From NCBI GenBank assembly GCA_024231375.1, contig JAAEQP010000992.1, positions 1 through 8,660 of the forward strand: a DNA stretch of 8,660 nt, read 5' to 3'. The notes below the pieces were generated by a model. That model saw nothing but the letters and a program-made list of their open reading frames with translations. It searched no databases and was not told the DNA's origin. The position numbers and the translations under genes were made by a program. This stretch comes from a bacterium. Lineage in GTDB: Bacteria > Hydrogenedentota > Hydrogenedentia > Hydrogenedentiales > SLHB01. Positions 1-6,986 of the stretch are shown piece by piece (the stretch's first letter is position 1; every line of letters begins with the position of its first letter).

Positions 1-119
1 AAACCTTCTACAACCGACGACGTTTGCATAGCGCCATTGGCTACCAGACACCACTGAACTTTGAAGCTCAATTCATGGCTGGAGTAATCTGCCCCCACGT
101 GTCCGCAAATTCGAGGTAA
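1..119 (+). CDS. IS3-family transposase (OrfB / integrase core), C-terminal end only
   Basis: This frame is open from the left edge (first whole codon at 3) to a TAA at 117-119 and encodes 38 residues, with the start outside the window. It reads TFYNRRRLHSAIGYQTPLNF and then a short tail. The pattern Y-N-x-R-R-x-H-S-A-x-G-Y-x-[ST]-P is the signature just after the catalytic Glu of the DDE integrase core in IS3-family OrfB transposases. The enzyme cuts and joins the element's ends during transposition. The D, D and E residues themselves lie upstream and cannot be checked, so it is unknown whether the gene is intact. The stop codon lies inside the candidate right terminal repeat, which is the usual IS3 arrangement. 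I could not assign a subgroup. Confidence is high for the family and none for activity. Confidence 0.87.
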   Translation, partial: TFYNRRRLHSAIGYQTPLNFEAQFMAGVICPHVSANSR

Positions 120-124
120 CTCCA
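99..124 (-). repeat. Candidate right terminal inverted repeat (IRR) of the IS3 element
   Basis: Read inward on the minus strand, this 26-nt stretch starts TGGAGTTACC and ends GCGGACAC. It overlaps the transposase stop codon. A TG start followed by a C-rich block, an A/T run and GGACAC resembles many IS3-family termini. The matching left repeat is outside the window, so this rests on position and resemblance only. Confidence 0.55.
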
Positions 125-310
125 CTTCTGGGAAGAAACCACCCCCGGACCCCCTCAAAGAAGCTTGAGGCGTTGCTTCGCAACGCGGGCGCGTGGCAGG
201 CACGCATCTTTGTTTGTAGTGCGCCGTTTACGGCGTTCTTTGGTCTGTGCCGGTCAGAAGAACTAAAGGCCGCACCACAGACTGAAGAGGGAGACCGCGG
301 GGGCAAGATG
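125..310. other. Non-coding stretch with several small palindromes
   Basis: I see no credible gene here. An open frame on the minus strand has the composition of a chance ORF and crosses the repeats. Visible structure: stem 153-158/165-170 (CCTCAA/TTGAGG); stem 170-176/180-186 (GCGTTGC/GCAACGC around TTC); stem 222-226/231-235 (CGCCG/CGGCG around TTTA) followed by TTCTTT; and a longer-range inverted repeat 243-249/276-282 (GTCTGTG/CACAGAC). The third stem could be a weak plus-strand terminator downstream of the IS, but its stem is only 5 bp. The rest could be eroded repeat-element sequence. Confidence 0.5.
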
Positions 311-376
311 TGGCACGGCCATCTTGGCCGTGATCTTCGGGTGGCAGGTTGAATCACGGGCTGGAAGCCCGTGCCA
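311..376. repeat. Head-to-head pair of REP-like palindromes (BIME-like)
   Basis: Two 22-nt units flank a 22-nt spacer. Unit A (311-332) starts TGG, then CACGGCCA (314-321), loop TCT, TGGCCGTG (325-332). Unit B (355-376) is CACGGGCT (355-362), loop GGA, AGCCCGTG (366-373), then CCA. Unit B's reverse complement begins TGGCACGGGCT, so both share a TGGCACGG head, an 8-bp perfect stem and a 3-nt loop, but point in opposite directions. Loop and inner-stem bases differ between the units while pairing is kept, which suggests selection for the fold. Paired inverted REPs form BIMEs, usually mobilised in trans by RAYT (TnpA-REP) transposases. No RAYT gene is in the window. Genome-wide repetition is inferred, not seen. 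Confidence 0.6.
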
Positions 377-562
377 CGGCGGAGGCCAGGAAATGGAGGC
401 CGGCCACAGGGGGGAGGGGAATCGGTCGGATCGGTCTGATGGGACGGCGGGCAGGCAATGGACGGTTGGGGCTGTTACAGACCTTTTACACCCGGTTTCG
501 GAAATCTCAGGTAGGGTGAAGGTGAGACGTTAACCAAGACCGAACTGAAGAGGACAACAGCC
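377..562 (+). promoter_or_regulatory. Leader of the DUF4139-VIT-vWA operon, with ribosome binding site
   Basis: This 186-nt stretch precedes the first operon gene. It contains a direct repeat of GGAGGCC (381-387 and 395-401) and a 9-nt tandem pair, ATCGGTCGG/ATCGGTCTG (421-438). The operon promoter should lie here or further upstream. I found no pair of boxes with good matches and spacing; TTGGGG at 466-471 is the best -35 candidate but has no convincing -10. The ribosome binding site AGAGGA (549-554) is 8 nt before the ATG at 563. No riboswitch fold was recognised. Confidence 0.4.
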
Positions 563-2284
563 ATGTCACGCATCTTACTTGCCACTGCACTGACGTTAGC
601 GTTTGCCGTGGCGGCGCATGCCGCGGATACTCCCGAGCTTTGGCCGGACCTGCCCATTGTGGAACTCACGGTCTTCAAGGATGGGCACGCGTTCGTCGTG
701 CATGAGGGCGACGTGCCGACCACGGAATCGGGCGATGTGGTGCTCGATGGGTTGCCGAATCCCGTGTTGGGCACGTTCTGGCCGGCGTGTCTCGACGACC
801 GCGCCACACTCGTGAGTGTGGTGTCGGGCACGGATACCGTTCAGAAGGATCAGGCTGTCGCGGACCTCCCTTCCCTGCTTCGTGCGAACGTGGGCCGCAA
901 GGTCGTGGTCACGGACCACAACGGAGAGGTCATTCCCGGAACCATTGTGGAAGCGGGTTCAGGCGAGGCCGAGTCCGGCGCGCAGCAGGCGGCGCCTCCC
1001 ACAGGTGACTTGCTTCTCCTTCGCACAGATGAGGGGCTCATGGCGTTGTCCATGAGCCGCGTCCGCGACGTGCGGTTCCCGGGCGAACACAGCCTGACGC
1101 ACCCCAAGGACGAGGAACGCCATCGGTTGACGCTCCGCCTGGACTGGGGCGGTAGGACGCCGGCGAAGTCCGTCCGCATCGGTCTCGTGTACGTTCAGTT
1201 CGGGTTTCGCTGGATTCCGGGGTACCGCGTGGACTTGGACGGCGAAGGCCTTGCGACGGTGGAACTGGAAGGCACCCTCATCAACGAATTGGCGACCCTG
1301 CACGATGCCACGGTTCACCTTGTCGTTGGCGTACCCAACATCACGTTTGCGGGCAAGGCCGACCCCATGGGGCTGCAACAGGCAGCCGCGGCCGTGTCAC
1401 GGGCGCTGCTGACGCAAGGCGACCCCGCCGGCGCGGGGATGATGTTGAACACCTTCAGCAACAGCATCATGACCCAGACAAGGATGTCGGAATCCGTGCG
1501 TCCGGTTTCGCAGCCCGCCCTTGACCTCGGGCCGGATGTCCAGTCGCAGGGGACCGAAACCGGCGCGGACCTGTTCGTGTTCGATGTGCCGAACGTGTCG
1601 CTACGCAAGCATGAGCGCATGGTCGTGCCCATTGCCCAGTACGAAATGGACTACGCAGACGTCCACCGGCTGGTCATTCCGCCGTTGCCGCCCATGGAAT
1701 TGCGGGCCCATTTCGACTCAAACCTGCAGGCGCGCTATGCCCAGGCATTGCGTGCCCCGAAAGTCGTGCACGTGGCCCGGTTGCACAACACCAGCGCCCA
1801 TCCGCTGACCACCGCGCCTGCCCTGGTGTTGCGTGACGGCATGCTCATCGGGCAGACCCTCATGGCGTACACGTCCCAGGGCGGCTACGCCGATGTGGAA
1901 CTCACCAAAGCCATCAATATCCAGGTTCAACCCGAGGACACCGTTTCGAAACGCGGCCCTGAATCGATCGCGCGGCACGGCACCCGCTTCGAACGGGTGC
2001 ATATGCGCAGCACCATCGACCTGACGAACTTCCGTCGGGATCCCGTGACCGTGGAAGTGGTGCGCTACACCTTCGGCACCGTGGAAGACGCCGGCGAGGG
2101 CACGGCGTCCACCCTGAGCCTGCTTGAGGCCCACAGCGGGTCCTTCCAGGTCGACTGGGAGGCCTTCCGTCACGTCCCGTGGTGGCATCACATCAACGAC
2201 GTCGGCCGCATCGTCTGGACGGTTGAACTGAAGCCCGGCAAATCGCGGACACTCGAATACGACTGGGGCTATTTCGCGAATTGA
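563..2284 (+). CDS. Secreted DUF4139 (MuiA-like) domain protein
   Basis: A 573-residue exported protein of unknown function. Residues 1-20 form a signal peptide (hydrophobic LLATALTLAFAVAAHA, likely cut after AHA). Residues about 32-95 look like the DUF4140 N-terminal beta domain (VELTVFKDGHAFVVHEG). Residues 111-170 resemble a small beta-barrel insert (GRKVVV...GEVIPGTIVE). From about 188 to the end is a DUF4139-like region with the hallmark FGFRWIPGYRVDL at 213-225, a middle part rich in Q, M and S (270-335), and a closing WTVELKPGKSRTLEYDW at 552-568. Proteins named mucoidy inhibitor MuiA have a coiled coil between the two DUFs; none is visible here. The start is supported by AGAGGA 8 nt upstream and by the signal peptide. 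It is the first gene of a three-gene secreted operon, 70 nt before the VIT gene. The domain call is from remembered family pattern and is moderately sure; the role is unknown. Confidence 0.75.
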   Translation: MSRILLATALTLAFAVAAHAADTPELWPDLPIVELTVFKDGHAFVVHEGDVPTTESGDVVLDGLPNPVLGTFWPACLDDRATLVSVVSGTDTVQKDQAVADLPSLLRANVGRKVVVTDHNGEVIPGTIVEAGSGEAESGAQQAAPPTGDLLLLRTDEGLMALSMSRVRDVRFPGEHSLTHPKDEERHRLTLRLDWGGRTPAKSVRIGLVYVQFGFRWIPGYRVDLDGEGLATVELEGTLINELATLHDATVHLVVGVPNITFAGKADPMGLQQAAAAVSRALLTQGDPAGAGMMLNTFSNSIMTQTRMSESVRPVSQPALDLGPDVQSQGTETGADLFVFDVPNVSLRKHERMVVPIAQYEMDYADVHRLVIPPLPPMELRAHFDSNLQARYAQALRAPKVVHVARLHNTSAHPLTTAPALVLRDGMLIGQTLMAYTSQGGYADVELTKAINIQVQPEDTVSKRGPESIARHGTRFERVHMRSTIDLTNFRRDPVTVEVVRYTFGTVEDAGEGTASTLSLLEAHSGSFQVDWEAFRHVPWWHHINDVGRIVWTVELKPGKSRTLEYDWGYFAN

Positions 2285-2354
2285 TTGGCCGAACCCCGGA
2301 CCGATTCCGGTGTCTCAACATGTGAACGCGTAGGAATCGAACAAGGAGTGAGCC

Positions 2355-4610
2355 ATGAACAGAGCAACGACAACCGCTACCATCGCGTTCCTGATTCTGG
2401 TACTTGGCGTGGCCCTCGGTGCACACGCTCAGCGATCCGTGGAGTCGTCTTTCGCGGACAACGTGGTGGTGCCGCAAACCCGTGTGCTTCCAATGGATCC
2501 GCGGGGCGCTGTGGTCATCGAGCGCGTCGAAGCGGATGTGAAGATCGTCGATCAGATCGCCACCACGACCATGATCGTGCATTTGAAGAACCCCACGAAC
2601 CGGCGGCTCGAATCGGAGCTGCTCGTGCCCGTGCCCGACGAAACCGTCGTCAAAGGATTCTCCTTCGAGGGTCCGGGTGGGGAGATGACCGCCAAGATCC
2701 TCCCGCGCGACGAGGCACGCCGTATCTACGAGTCCATCGTGTCCAAGCTGCGCGACCCTGCGCTGCTGGAGTTCGCGGGGTATAACATGGTGCGGTCCAG
2801 TGTGTTCCCCGTTGAACCCCACGGATCACAGCACATCCGGCTGGTGTACGAGAACCTGCTTCCGGTGGACGGCGACCGCATCGACTACGTATTGCCGCGG
2901 AGCGAATCGCTGGATTACACCGTGCCGTGGTCCATCGACGTTCGGGTGAAGACGACGGCGCCCCTGTCGACCGTGTACTCGCCGAGTCACGACATCACCA
3001 CATCGCGCGTCAATCCGCGTGTCGTGAAGGTGGCCATCACTGACGAGGCGGCCAAGGATGCCGGCGCGTTCCGGTTGTCCTATCTTGCTGAGCGCGATGG
3101 GCTTACGGCATCGCTGATGGCCTACCCGGACGAGGACACGGACGACGGATACTTCCTCTTGCTGGCCGGTACGCCTGCCGGGATTCGGGAGTCGTCGGAC
3201 CAGCCCGCCATTCGCCGGGAGATTACCCTGGTGCTGGACCGGTCGGGCAGCATGAACGGCAAGAAACTGGAGCAGGCTCGCGAGGCCGCGATTCAGACCT
3301 TGGCGGCATTGGACGATGGCGAGCGGTTCAACCTCATCGTGTACAACTCCACAGTGGACCGCTTTTCCGAGGAACCCGTTGTGAAGAGCGACGCGTCTGT
3401 TGAGCGGGCGCGCGCCTATCTGAAGGGCGTGAAAGCCAGGGGCGGCACCAACATACACGACGCGCTTGTGGAGGCCTACGGCCAGAAACCGACGGACGGC
3501 AACCTGCCGATCGTGCTGTTTCTCACCGATGGTCTTCCCACGGTCGGGCAGACCTCCGAGGCCGTCATCCGCGACGTGGCCACCAAACGGAATCCCCACA
3601 ACCGGCGCACGTTCACGTTCGGCGTGGGCGTCGACGTGAACACGCCGTTGCTGGAGAAGATCGCCAACGAGACGCGGGCGGTCGCTACGTTCGTTCTCCC
3701 CAACGAAGACATCGAGGTCAAGGTTGGCCGTGTGTTCGACCGACTCCAGGGCCCGGTTCTCTCCAGCCCTGAACTGATCGTGGTGGGGGCCAACGGCCGA
3801 CCCGCGCCGGGCCGGGTGCGCGACGTGATGCCCGCGAAACTTCCCGATCTGTTCGAGGGCGACCAGTTGGTGGTGCTTGGGCGGTATGTTGGCCAGAAGC
3901 CGTTGCGGTTCAAGCTGGACGGCAACTACTTCGGCGAGAAGAAGACGTTCAACTTCACGTTCAAGCTCGACAAGCCTGCCAAGCGCAACGCCTTTGTGCC
4001 GCGTCTGTGGGCGAGTCGGCAGATCGCGTTTCTCGTGGACGCCGTGCGCGCCATGGGGGCCGACGGCCGACCCGGCCAGAGCGGTCAACCCACCGACCCG
4101 CGCATGAAAGAACTGGTCGATGAAATCGTGCGGCTGTCGACGGAGTTCGGGATTTTGACCGAATACACGGCGTTTCTCGCGCAGGAAGGCACCGACCTGG
4201 CCCAGACCCGCGAGATTCAAGAAGAGGCGGCCGATGTTCTCAACCGACGCGCCGTCAGCGTGCGGTCCGGGCTGGGAGCGGTCAACCAGGAAACCAACAA
4301 GGCCGTTATGGCCAAGCCGAAGCTGTCCAAGTCGAACAAGTTTCTTGACGCCCGGATGAACAAAGTCGAGGTGAAGAGCGTACAGCAGATGAACGATCGC
4401 GTCGTGTATCGAAAGGGCGGGCAGTGGATGGAGGCCAAGGTGGCGGCCAAGGCCACGAAGAAGGCCGACCGAACGGTGGTGTTCGCGTCGCCCGAGTTCT
4501 TCCAGATTGTGCAGCGCCTTGTGAAGCTGAACCGTCAAGGGGTGGTTGCCCTGCGCGGCGACATCCTGTTTGAACTTGACGGCGAGACCATTCTGGTGAA
4601 GGTACCGTGA
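2355..4610 (+). CDS. Secreted VIT + von Willebrand factor A domain protein
   Basis: A 751-residue exported protein with the architecture of inter-alpha-trypsin-inhibitor heavy-chain relatives. A signal peptide covers about residues 1-25 (AFLILVLGVALGAHAQ). A VIT domain covers about 40-172, with the typical KNPTNRRLESELLVPVPDE, the EARRIYESIV segment and an IRLVYENLLP edge strand. A vWA domain covers about 288-460 with a complete metal-ion-dependent adhesion site: D295, S297 and S299 (DRSGS), T365 (GGTN) and D392 (TDG). It should bind a divalent cation and a protein partner. A beta-rich region (470-545) and a helical part follow. The C-terminal segment 678-751 (NDRVVYRKGGQWMEAK to DGETILVKV) resembles the tail of other bacterial VIT proteins. 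The start has AAGGAG 6 nt upstream. No membrane anchor or sorting signal is seen, so it is periplasmic or released. Partner and substrate are unknown. Confidence 0.9.
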   Translation: MNRATTTATIAFLILVLGVALGAHAQRSVESSFADNVVVPQTRVLPMDPRGAVVIERVEADVKIVDQIATTTMIVHLKNPTNRRLESELLVPVPDETVVKGFSFEGPGGEMTAKILPRDEARRIYESIVSKLRDPALLEFAGYNMVRSSVFPVEPHGSQHIRLVYENLLPVDGDRIDYVLPRSESLDYTVPWSIDVRVKTTAPLSTVYSPSHDITTSRVNPRVVKVAITDEAAKDAGAFRLSYLAERDGLTASLMAYPDEDTDDGYFLLLAGTPAGIRESSDQPAIRREITLVLDRSGSMNGKKLEQAREAAIQTLAALDDGERFNLIVYNSTVDRFSEEPVVKSDASVERARAYLKGVKARGGTNIHDALVEAYGQKPTDGNLPIVLFLTDGLPTVGQTSEAVIRDVATKRNPHNRRTFTFGVGVDVNTPLLEKIANETRAVATFVLPNEDIEVKVGRVFDRLQGPVLSSPELIVVGANGRPAPGRVRDVMPAKLPDLFEGDQLVVLGRYVGQKPLRFKLDGNYFGEKKTFNFTFKLDKPAKRNAFVPRLWASRQIAFLVDAVRAMGADGRPGQSGQPTDPRMKELVDEIVRLSTEFGILTEYTAFLAQEGTDLAQTREIQEEAADVLNRRAVSVRSGLGAVNQETNKAVMAKPKLSKSNKFLDARMNKVEVKSVQQMNDRVVYRKGGQWMEAKVAAKATKKADRTVVFASPEFFQIVQRLVKLNRQGVVALRGDILFELDGETILVKVP

Positions 4611-4647
4611 CCGCGTCACGGATAGTGCGAAGATAGGAGACAGAACT

Positions 4648-5808
4648 ATGAGACACCTTGCGATTCTCGTGTGCCTTGCCCTGGCGGCAGGCGCCCATGC
4701 CCAAGCCGCGGACGAGATCATGCCGCCGCCGCCCGAAGGGCCCATCGTGGACGTCGTATTCGTCCTGGACACGACCGGCAGCATGTCGGGTCTGATCCAG
4801 GCCGCGAAGGAGAAGGTCTGGGCCATCGCCAACACGCTCGCCCTGGCGGATCCCACGCCCGAAATCCGGATGGGGTTGGTAGGGTATCGTGATCGTAGCG
4901 ACGAGTATGTCACTCGTGTCACAGATCTTACCGATGACCTGGACGCGGTTTACGGCAAGCTGATGGAGTTCACAGCCAACGGGGGTGGTGACACGCCCGA
5001 GAGCGTCAACCAGGCCTTGCACGAGGCGGTGACCAAGCTTGATTGGTCGAAGGAAGACGACACGTACCGGGTGATCTTTCTGGTAGGCGACGCGCCGCCG
5101 CACATGGACTACGAACAGGACGTGAAGTACCCGGCCACGTGCAAGAAGGCCGCCAAGAAGGGCATCTTCGTCAACACCATCCAGTGTGGCGACATCAGCA
5201 GCACGGCACCCATCTGGCGCGAGATCGCGGCCAAGGCGGAGGGCAAGTACTTCCGCGTCGAGCAATCGGGCAACGCCATCCTTGCGGGCACGCCCTTCGA
5301 CGAAGAACTGGACCAACTTGCCTCCCAAATGGAGGGCACGCGTCTCTATTACGGGAGCGCCGCGGTGCAGGCGGAGATGGCGGAGCGAGTGGCGGATTCG
5401 CGGCGCACGGTGGCGGCCGCGCCGGTAGCGGCCAAAGCGGCTCGGGCGTCGTTCAGCGCCAAGGCCGCTGGGATGAAGAACTTCGCGGGCAAGAACGAAC
5501 TGGTCCTCGACTACTCGGACGGCAAGGTGGCGCTGGATGACTTGGAGGAAGCCGAGTTGCCGGCTGAAATGAAGGGCAAATCCAAGGAAGAGCAACAGGC
5601 GCACCTTGAGAAGATGGCGAAGGACCGCAAGGAACTTGTCGAGAAGATCGAAGCGCTCAGCAAGAAGCGGCAGGCCCACATCAAGCAGCAGCTCGAGAAG
5701 AGCAATCTCGACAAGAAGGGCACCTTCGATTACAGCGTGTTCGAGTGCATCCAGACCCAGGCTGCCAAGAAGGGACTCACGTACAAGGAAGACGGGCCCG
5801 CTCTCTAA
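4648..5808 (+). CDS. Secreted von Willebrand factor A domain protein with charged helical tail
   Basis: A 386-residue exported protein, third in the operon and 37 nt after the VIT gene. A signal peptide covers about residues 1-20 (LAILVCLALAAGAHAQA). A vWA domain covers about 33-230: the strand VDVVFVL leads into the MIDAS D41-T-T43-G-S45, with D115-T116 (GGGDTPE) and D148 (GDAPPH) as the other expected metal ligands. C165 and C180 could form a disulfide outside the cytoplasm. Residues 245-280 are an Ala-rich linker. Residues 295-355 are highly charged (E/K/Q-rich) and probably form a long helix or coiled coil, followed by a short end with C367. The start has AGGAG 8 nt upstream. The vWA subtype, with DTTGSM and GGGDTPE, is the stand-alone bacterial kind. 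It is presumably a binding protein that works with its operon neighbours; the ligand is unknown. Confidence 0.87.
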   Translation: MRHLAILVCLALAAGAHAQAADEIMPPPPEGPIVDVVFVLDTTGSMSGLIQAAKEKVWAIANTLALADPTPEIRMGLVGYRDRSDEYVTRVTDLTDDLDAVYGKLMEFTANGGGDTPESVNQALHEAVTKLDWSKEDDTYRVIFLVGDAPPHMDYEQDVKYPATCKKAAKKGIFVNTIQCGDISSTAPIWREIAAKAEGKYFRVEQSGNAILAGTPFDEELDQLASQMEGTRLYYGSAAVQAEMAERVADSRRTVAAAPVAAKAARASFSAKAAGMKNFAGKNELVLDYSDGKVALDDLEEAELPAEMKGKSKEEQQAHLEKMAKDRKELVEKIEALSKKRQAHIKQQLEKSNLDKKGTFDYSVFECIQTQAAKKGLTYKEDGPAL

Positions 5809-5836
5809 CCGGCGCGTCCGCGACCTTCCTCAGCAA

Positions 5837-5867
5837 CGCCGCGGCCCTTGTCTCCGGGGCCGCGGCG
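5837..5867. terminator. GC-rich hairpin between convergent genes, possible two-way terminator
   Basis: A perfect 11-bp stem, CGCCGCGGCCC (5837-5847) with GGGCCGCGGCG (5857-5867), encloses a 9-nt loop. It lies in the 63-nt gap between the stop of the vWA gene (5808) and the stop of the minus-strand gene (TAG at 5874-5872). On the plus strand it is followed by a weak T-rich run (TCTATTCCTT); on the minus strand there is no T tract. It probably ends or slows transcription from both sides, but it is not a textbook intrinsic terminator. Confidence 0.55.
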
Positions 5868-5871
5868 ACGT

Positions 5872-6948
5872 CTATTCCTTGCCGCGTCCGTCGAACCAGA
5901 AGGTTTCGAACTCCTCGAAGGCGGATGCGAGGGCGTCGACATTCTCCGGCGAGGTCGGGGGATAAATGCCGCAGATCATTTCGAGGCCGCCTTTGCGCGA
6001 CCCGAGGGTGCGGACCTCTTCCTCGACGAGATCGTGGATCTCGGCGGGGGTGCCGTAGGGCACTATGGTTTGACGGTCGACGTCGAGACGAATGCACACT
6101 TTGCCTTTGAACTCGCGGCGGAGGTCGTCGATGCCGTTGCACAGGTCCTGGGGGTTGATGATGGTGACGCCGGCCATGATGAGGTCGTCGATGAGGTCCA
6201 TGATGTAGCCGTCGCTGTGCTGCATGACGTGGCAGCCTTGTTCGGTGAAGGGTTTGATGAGCTTGTCGTAGGACGGACGGCAGTATTTGCGGAACATGTC
6301 GGGACTGATGATGGACGCGGTCTGCGTGCCCAAATCCTCGCCGATGGAGAACAGGTCGATGCCCATGCCCACATACTGGTCGACGATGGCCCGGTTGTGC
6401 TCGTAGATCGCGTCGATGAGCTTCCACAACATGGGGTCTTCGACGGCCATGTCGAGCATCATGTTTTCGAACCCGCGTACGTAGGTGAGGCGCATAAAGA
6501 AGAAGCCATGAGGCAGGCCGCCTTCCGCCAAGTCGCCGCGGGCTCTGGCGTCCACAATGCCCTTGCGCGCGGCATCCCAATCGGCCGGCCCGCGGTCGCC
6601 GGTTTGCAGCGGATCGGGTGCCTGCCACTGGTCCCAGTTGCCCCAGCTCTCCAAGGGCGCCTTGGTGACGACGCCCTCGATGCCGTTGACGCTGGTTTCC
6701 CAAGTGCAGCCCCAGGAGTCGGTAAACGGCACGCCCACCGTATGAGCAGGACCGAAGTCGAAGGTATCCCAATCCCGCTGCCCTTTCATGAACCCCGGCC
6801 AGATGCGCAGGTGCCGTGCTACGACGTCTTCCATCTCGTCGCGCCATTGGTCCCACGACGCGTTGGAGATACTGATGTTCATGGGCATGCGTTCCGGGGT
6901 TTCGAACGACGCGTTGCGCAGGTAGTTCTCGCGGTTGCTCAGTGCCAT
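5872..6948 (-). CDS. URO-D superfamily protein (methyltransferase/decarboxylase-like, not haem UroD)
   Basis: A 358-residue cytosolic protein of the uroporphyrinogen decarboxylase superfamily, with a TIM-barrel fold. Visible features in this numbering: GEDLGTQTASIISPDMF at 203-219 (the family's active-site strand and SP motif), HSDGYIMDLI at 244-253, INPQDL at 264-269, and a closing GGLEMICGIYPPTSPENV at 320-337. The RQAGRY-like N-terminal motif of true UroD is absent, so haem synthesis is unlikely. Corrinoid/coenzyme M methyltransferase relatives bind zinc through H-x-C plus a later Cys; here H244 is followed by D246 and C326 is the later candidate, so a variant metal site is possible. I place the start at ATG 6948-6946, because GGAGG (6961-6957) sits 8 nt upstream; extending to TTG at 6963 would bury that site. 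It is divergent from the sugar isomerase gene and may share its pathway. The substrate is unknown. Confidence 0.85.
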   Translation of the reverse strand: MALSNRENYLRNASFETPERMPMNISISNASWDQWRDEMEDVVARHLRIWPGFMKGQRDWDTFDFGPAHTVGVPFTDSWGCTWETSVNGIEGVVTKAPLESWGNWDQWQAPDPLQTGDRGPADWDAARKGIVDARARGDLAEGGLPHGFFFMRLTYVRGFENMMLDMAVEDPMLWKLIDAIYEHNRAIVDQYVGMGIDLFSIGEDLGTQTASIISPDMFRKYCRPSYDKLIKPFTEQGCHVMQHSDGYIMDLIDDLIMAGVTIINPQDLCNGIDDLRREFKGKVCIRLDVDRQTIVPYGTPAEIHDLVEEEVRTLGSRKGGLEMICGIYPPTSPENVDALASAFEEFETFWFDGRGKE

Positions 6949-6956
6949 GGGTGCAG

Positions 6957-6961
6957 CCTCC
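6957..6961 (-). promoter_or_regulatory. Ribosome binding site that fixes the start of the URO-D-like gene
   Basis: The minus strand reads GGAGG at 6961-6957, followed by 8 nt and ATG at 6948. A longer frame could begin at TTG 6963-6961, but that codon overlaps the Shine-Dalgarno itself and adds only MEAAP. The ATG start is therefore preferred. Confidence 0.75.
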
Positions 6962-6986
6962 AAGGATTGGGTTGTGAACCGGGGCC

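Larger units (their letters stand above)
1..124 (+). mobile_element. Right end of an IS3-family insertion sequence
   Basis: The transposase C-terminus at 1-119 runs directly into a sequence that looks like an IS3 right terminus ending in CA at 123-124. The complementary strand therefore begins 5'-TGGAGTTACC, with the TG start typical of IS3-family ends. The left end, the frameshift region between orfA and orfB, and the target duplication partner lie outside the window. The boundary at 124 is inferred from the family pattern and could be off by a few bases. Confidence 0.7.

Noticed and set aside
73..357. 94-residue minus-strand open frame
   Set aside because: It overlaps the IS end, the palindromes and a REP unit, has low-complexity Arg/Ser composition and resembles no family.
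421..438. Tandem ATCGGTCGG/ATCGGTCTG as an operator
   Set aside because: Only two imperfect copies in a GC/GT-rich stretch, with no promoter box to relate them to; noted in the leader entry only.
2296..2310. Small hairpin CCGGA/TCCGG between the first two operon genes
   Set aside because: A 5-bp stem without a T tract is too weak to call a terminator; the genes probably stay co-transcribed.
2826..4922. Very long minus-strand open frame (698 residues) opposite the VIT gene
   Set aside because: It is a mirror of the GC-rich codon pattern of the VIT and vWA genes; the product is His/Arg/Gly-rich with no domain, while the plus frame has clear domains.
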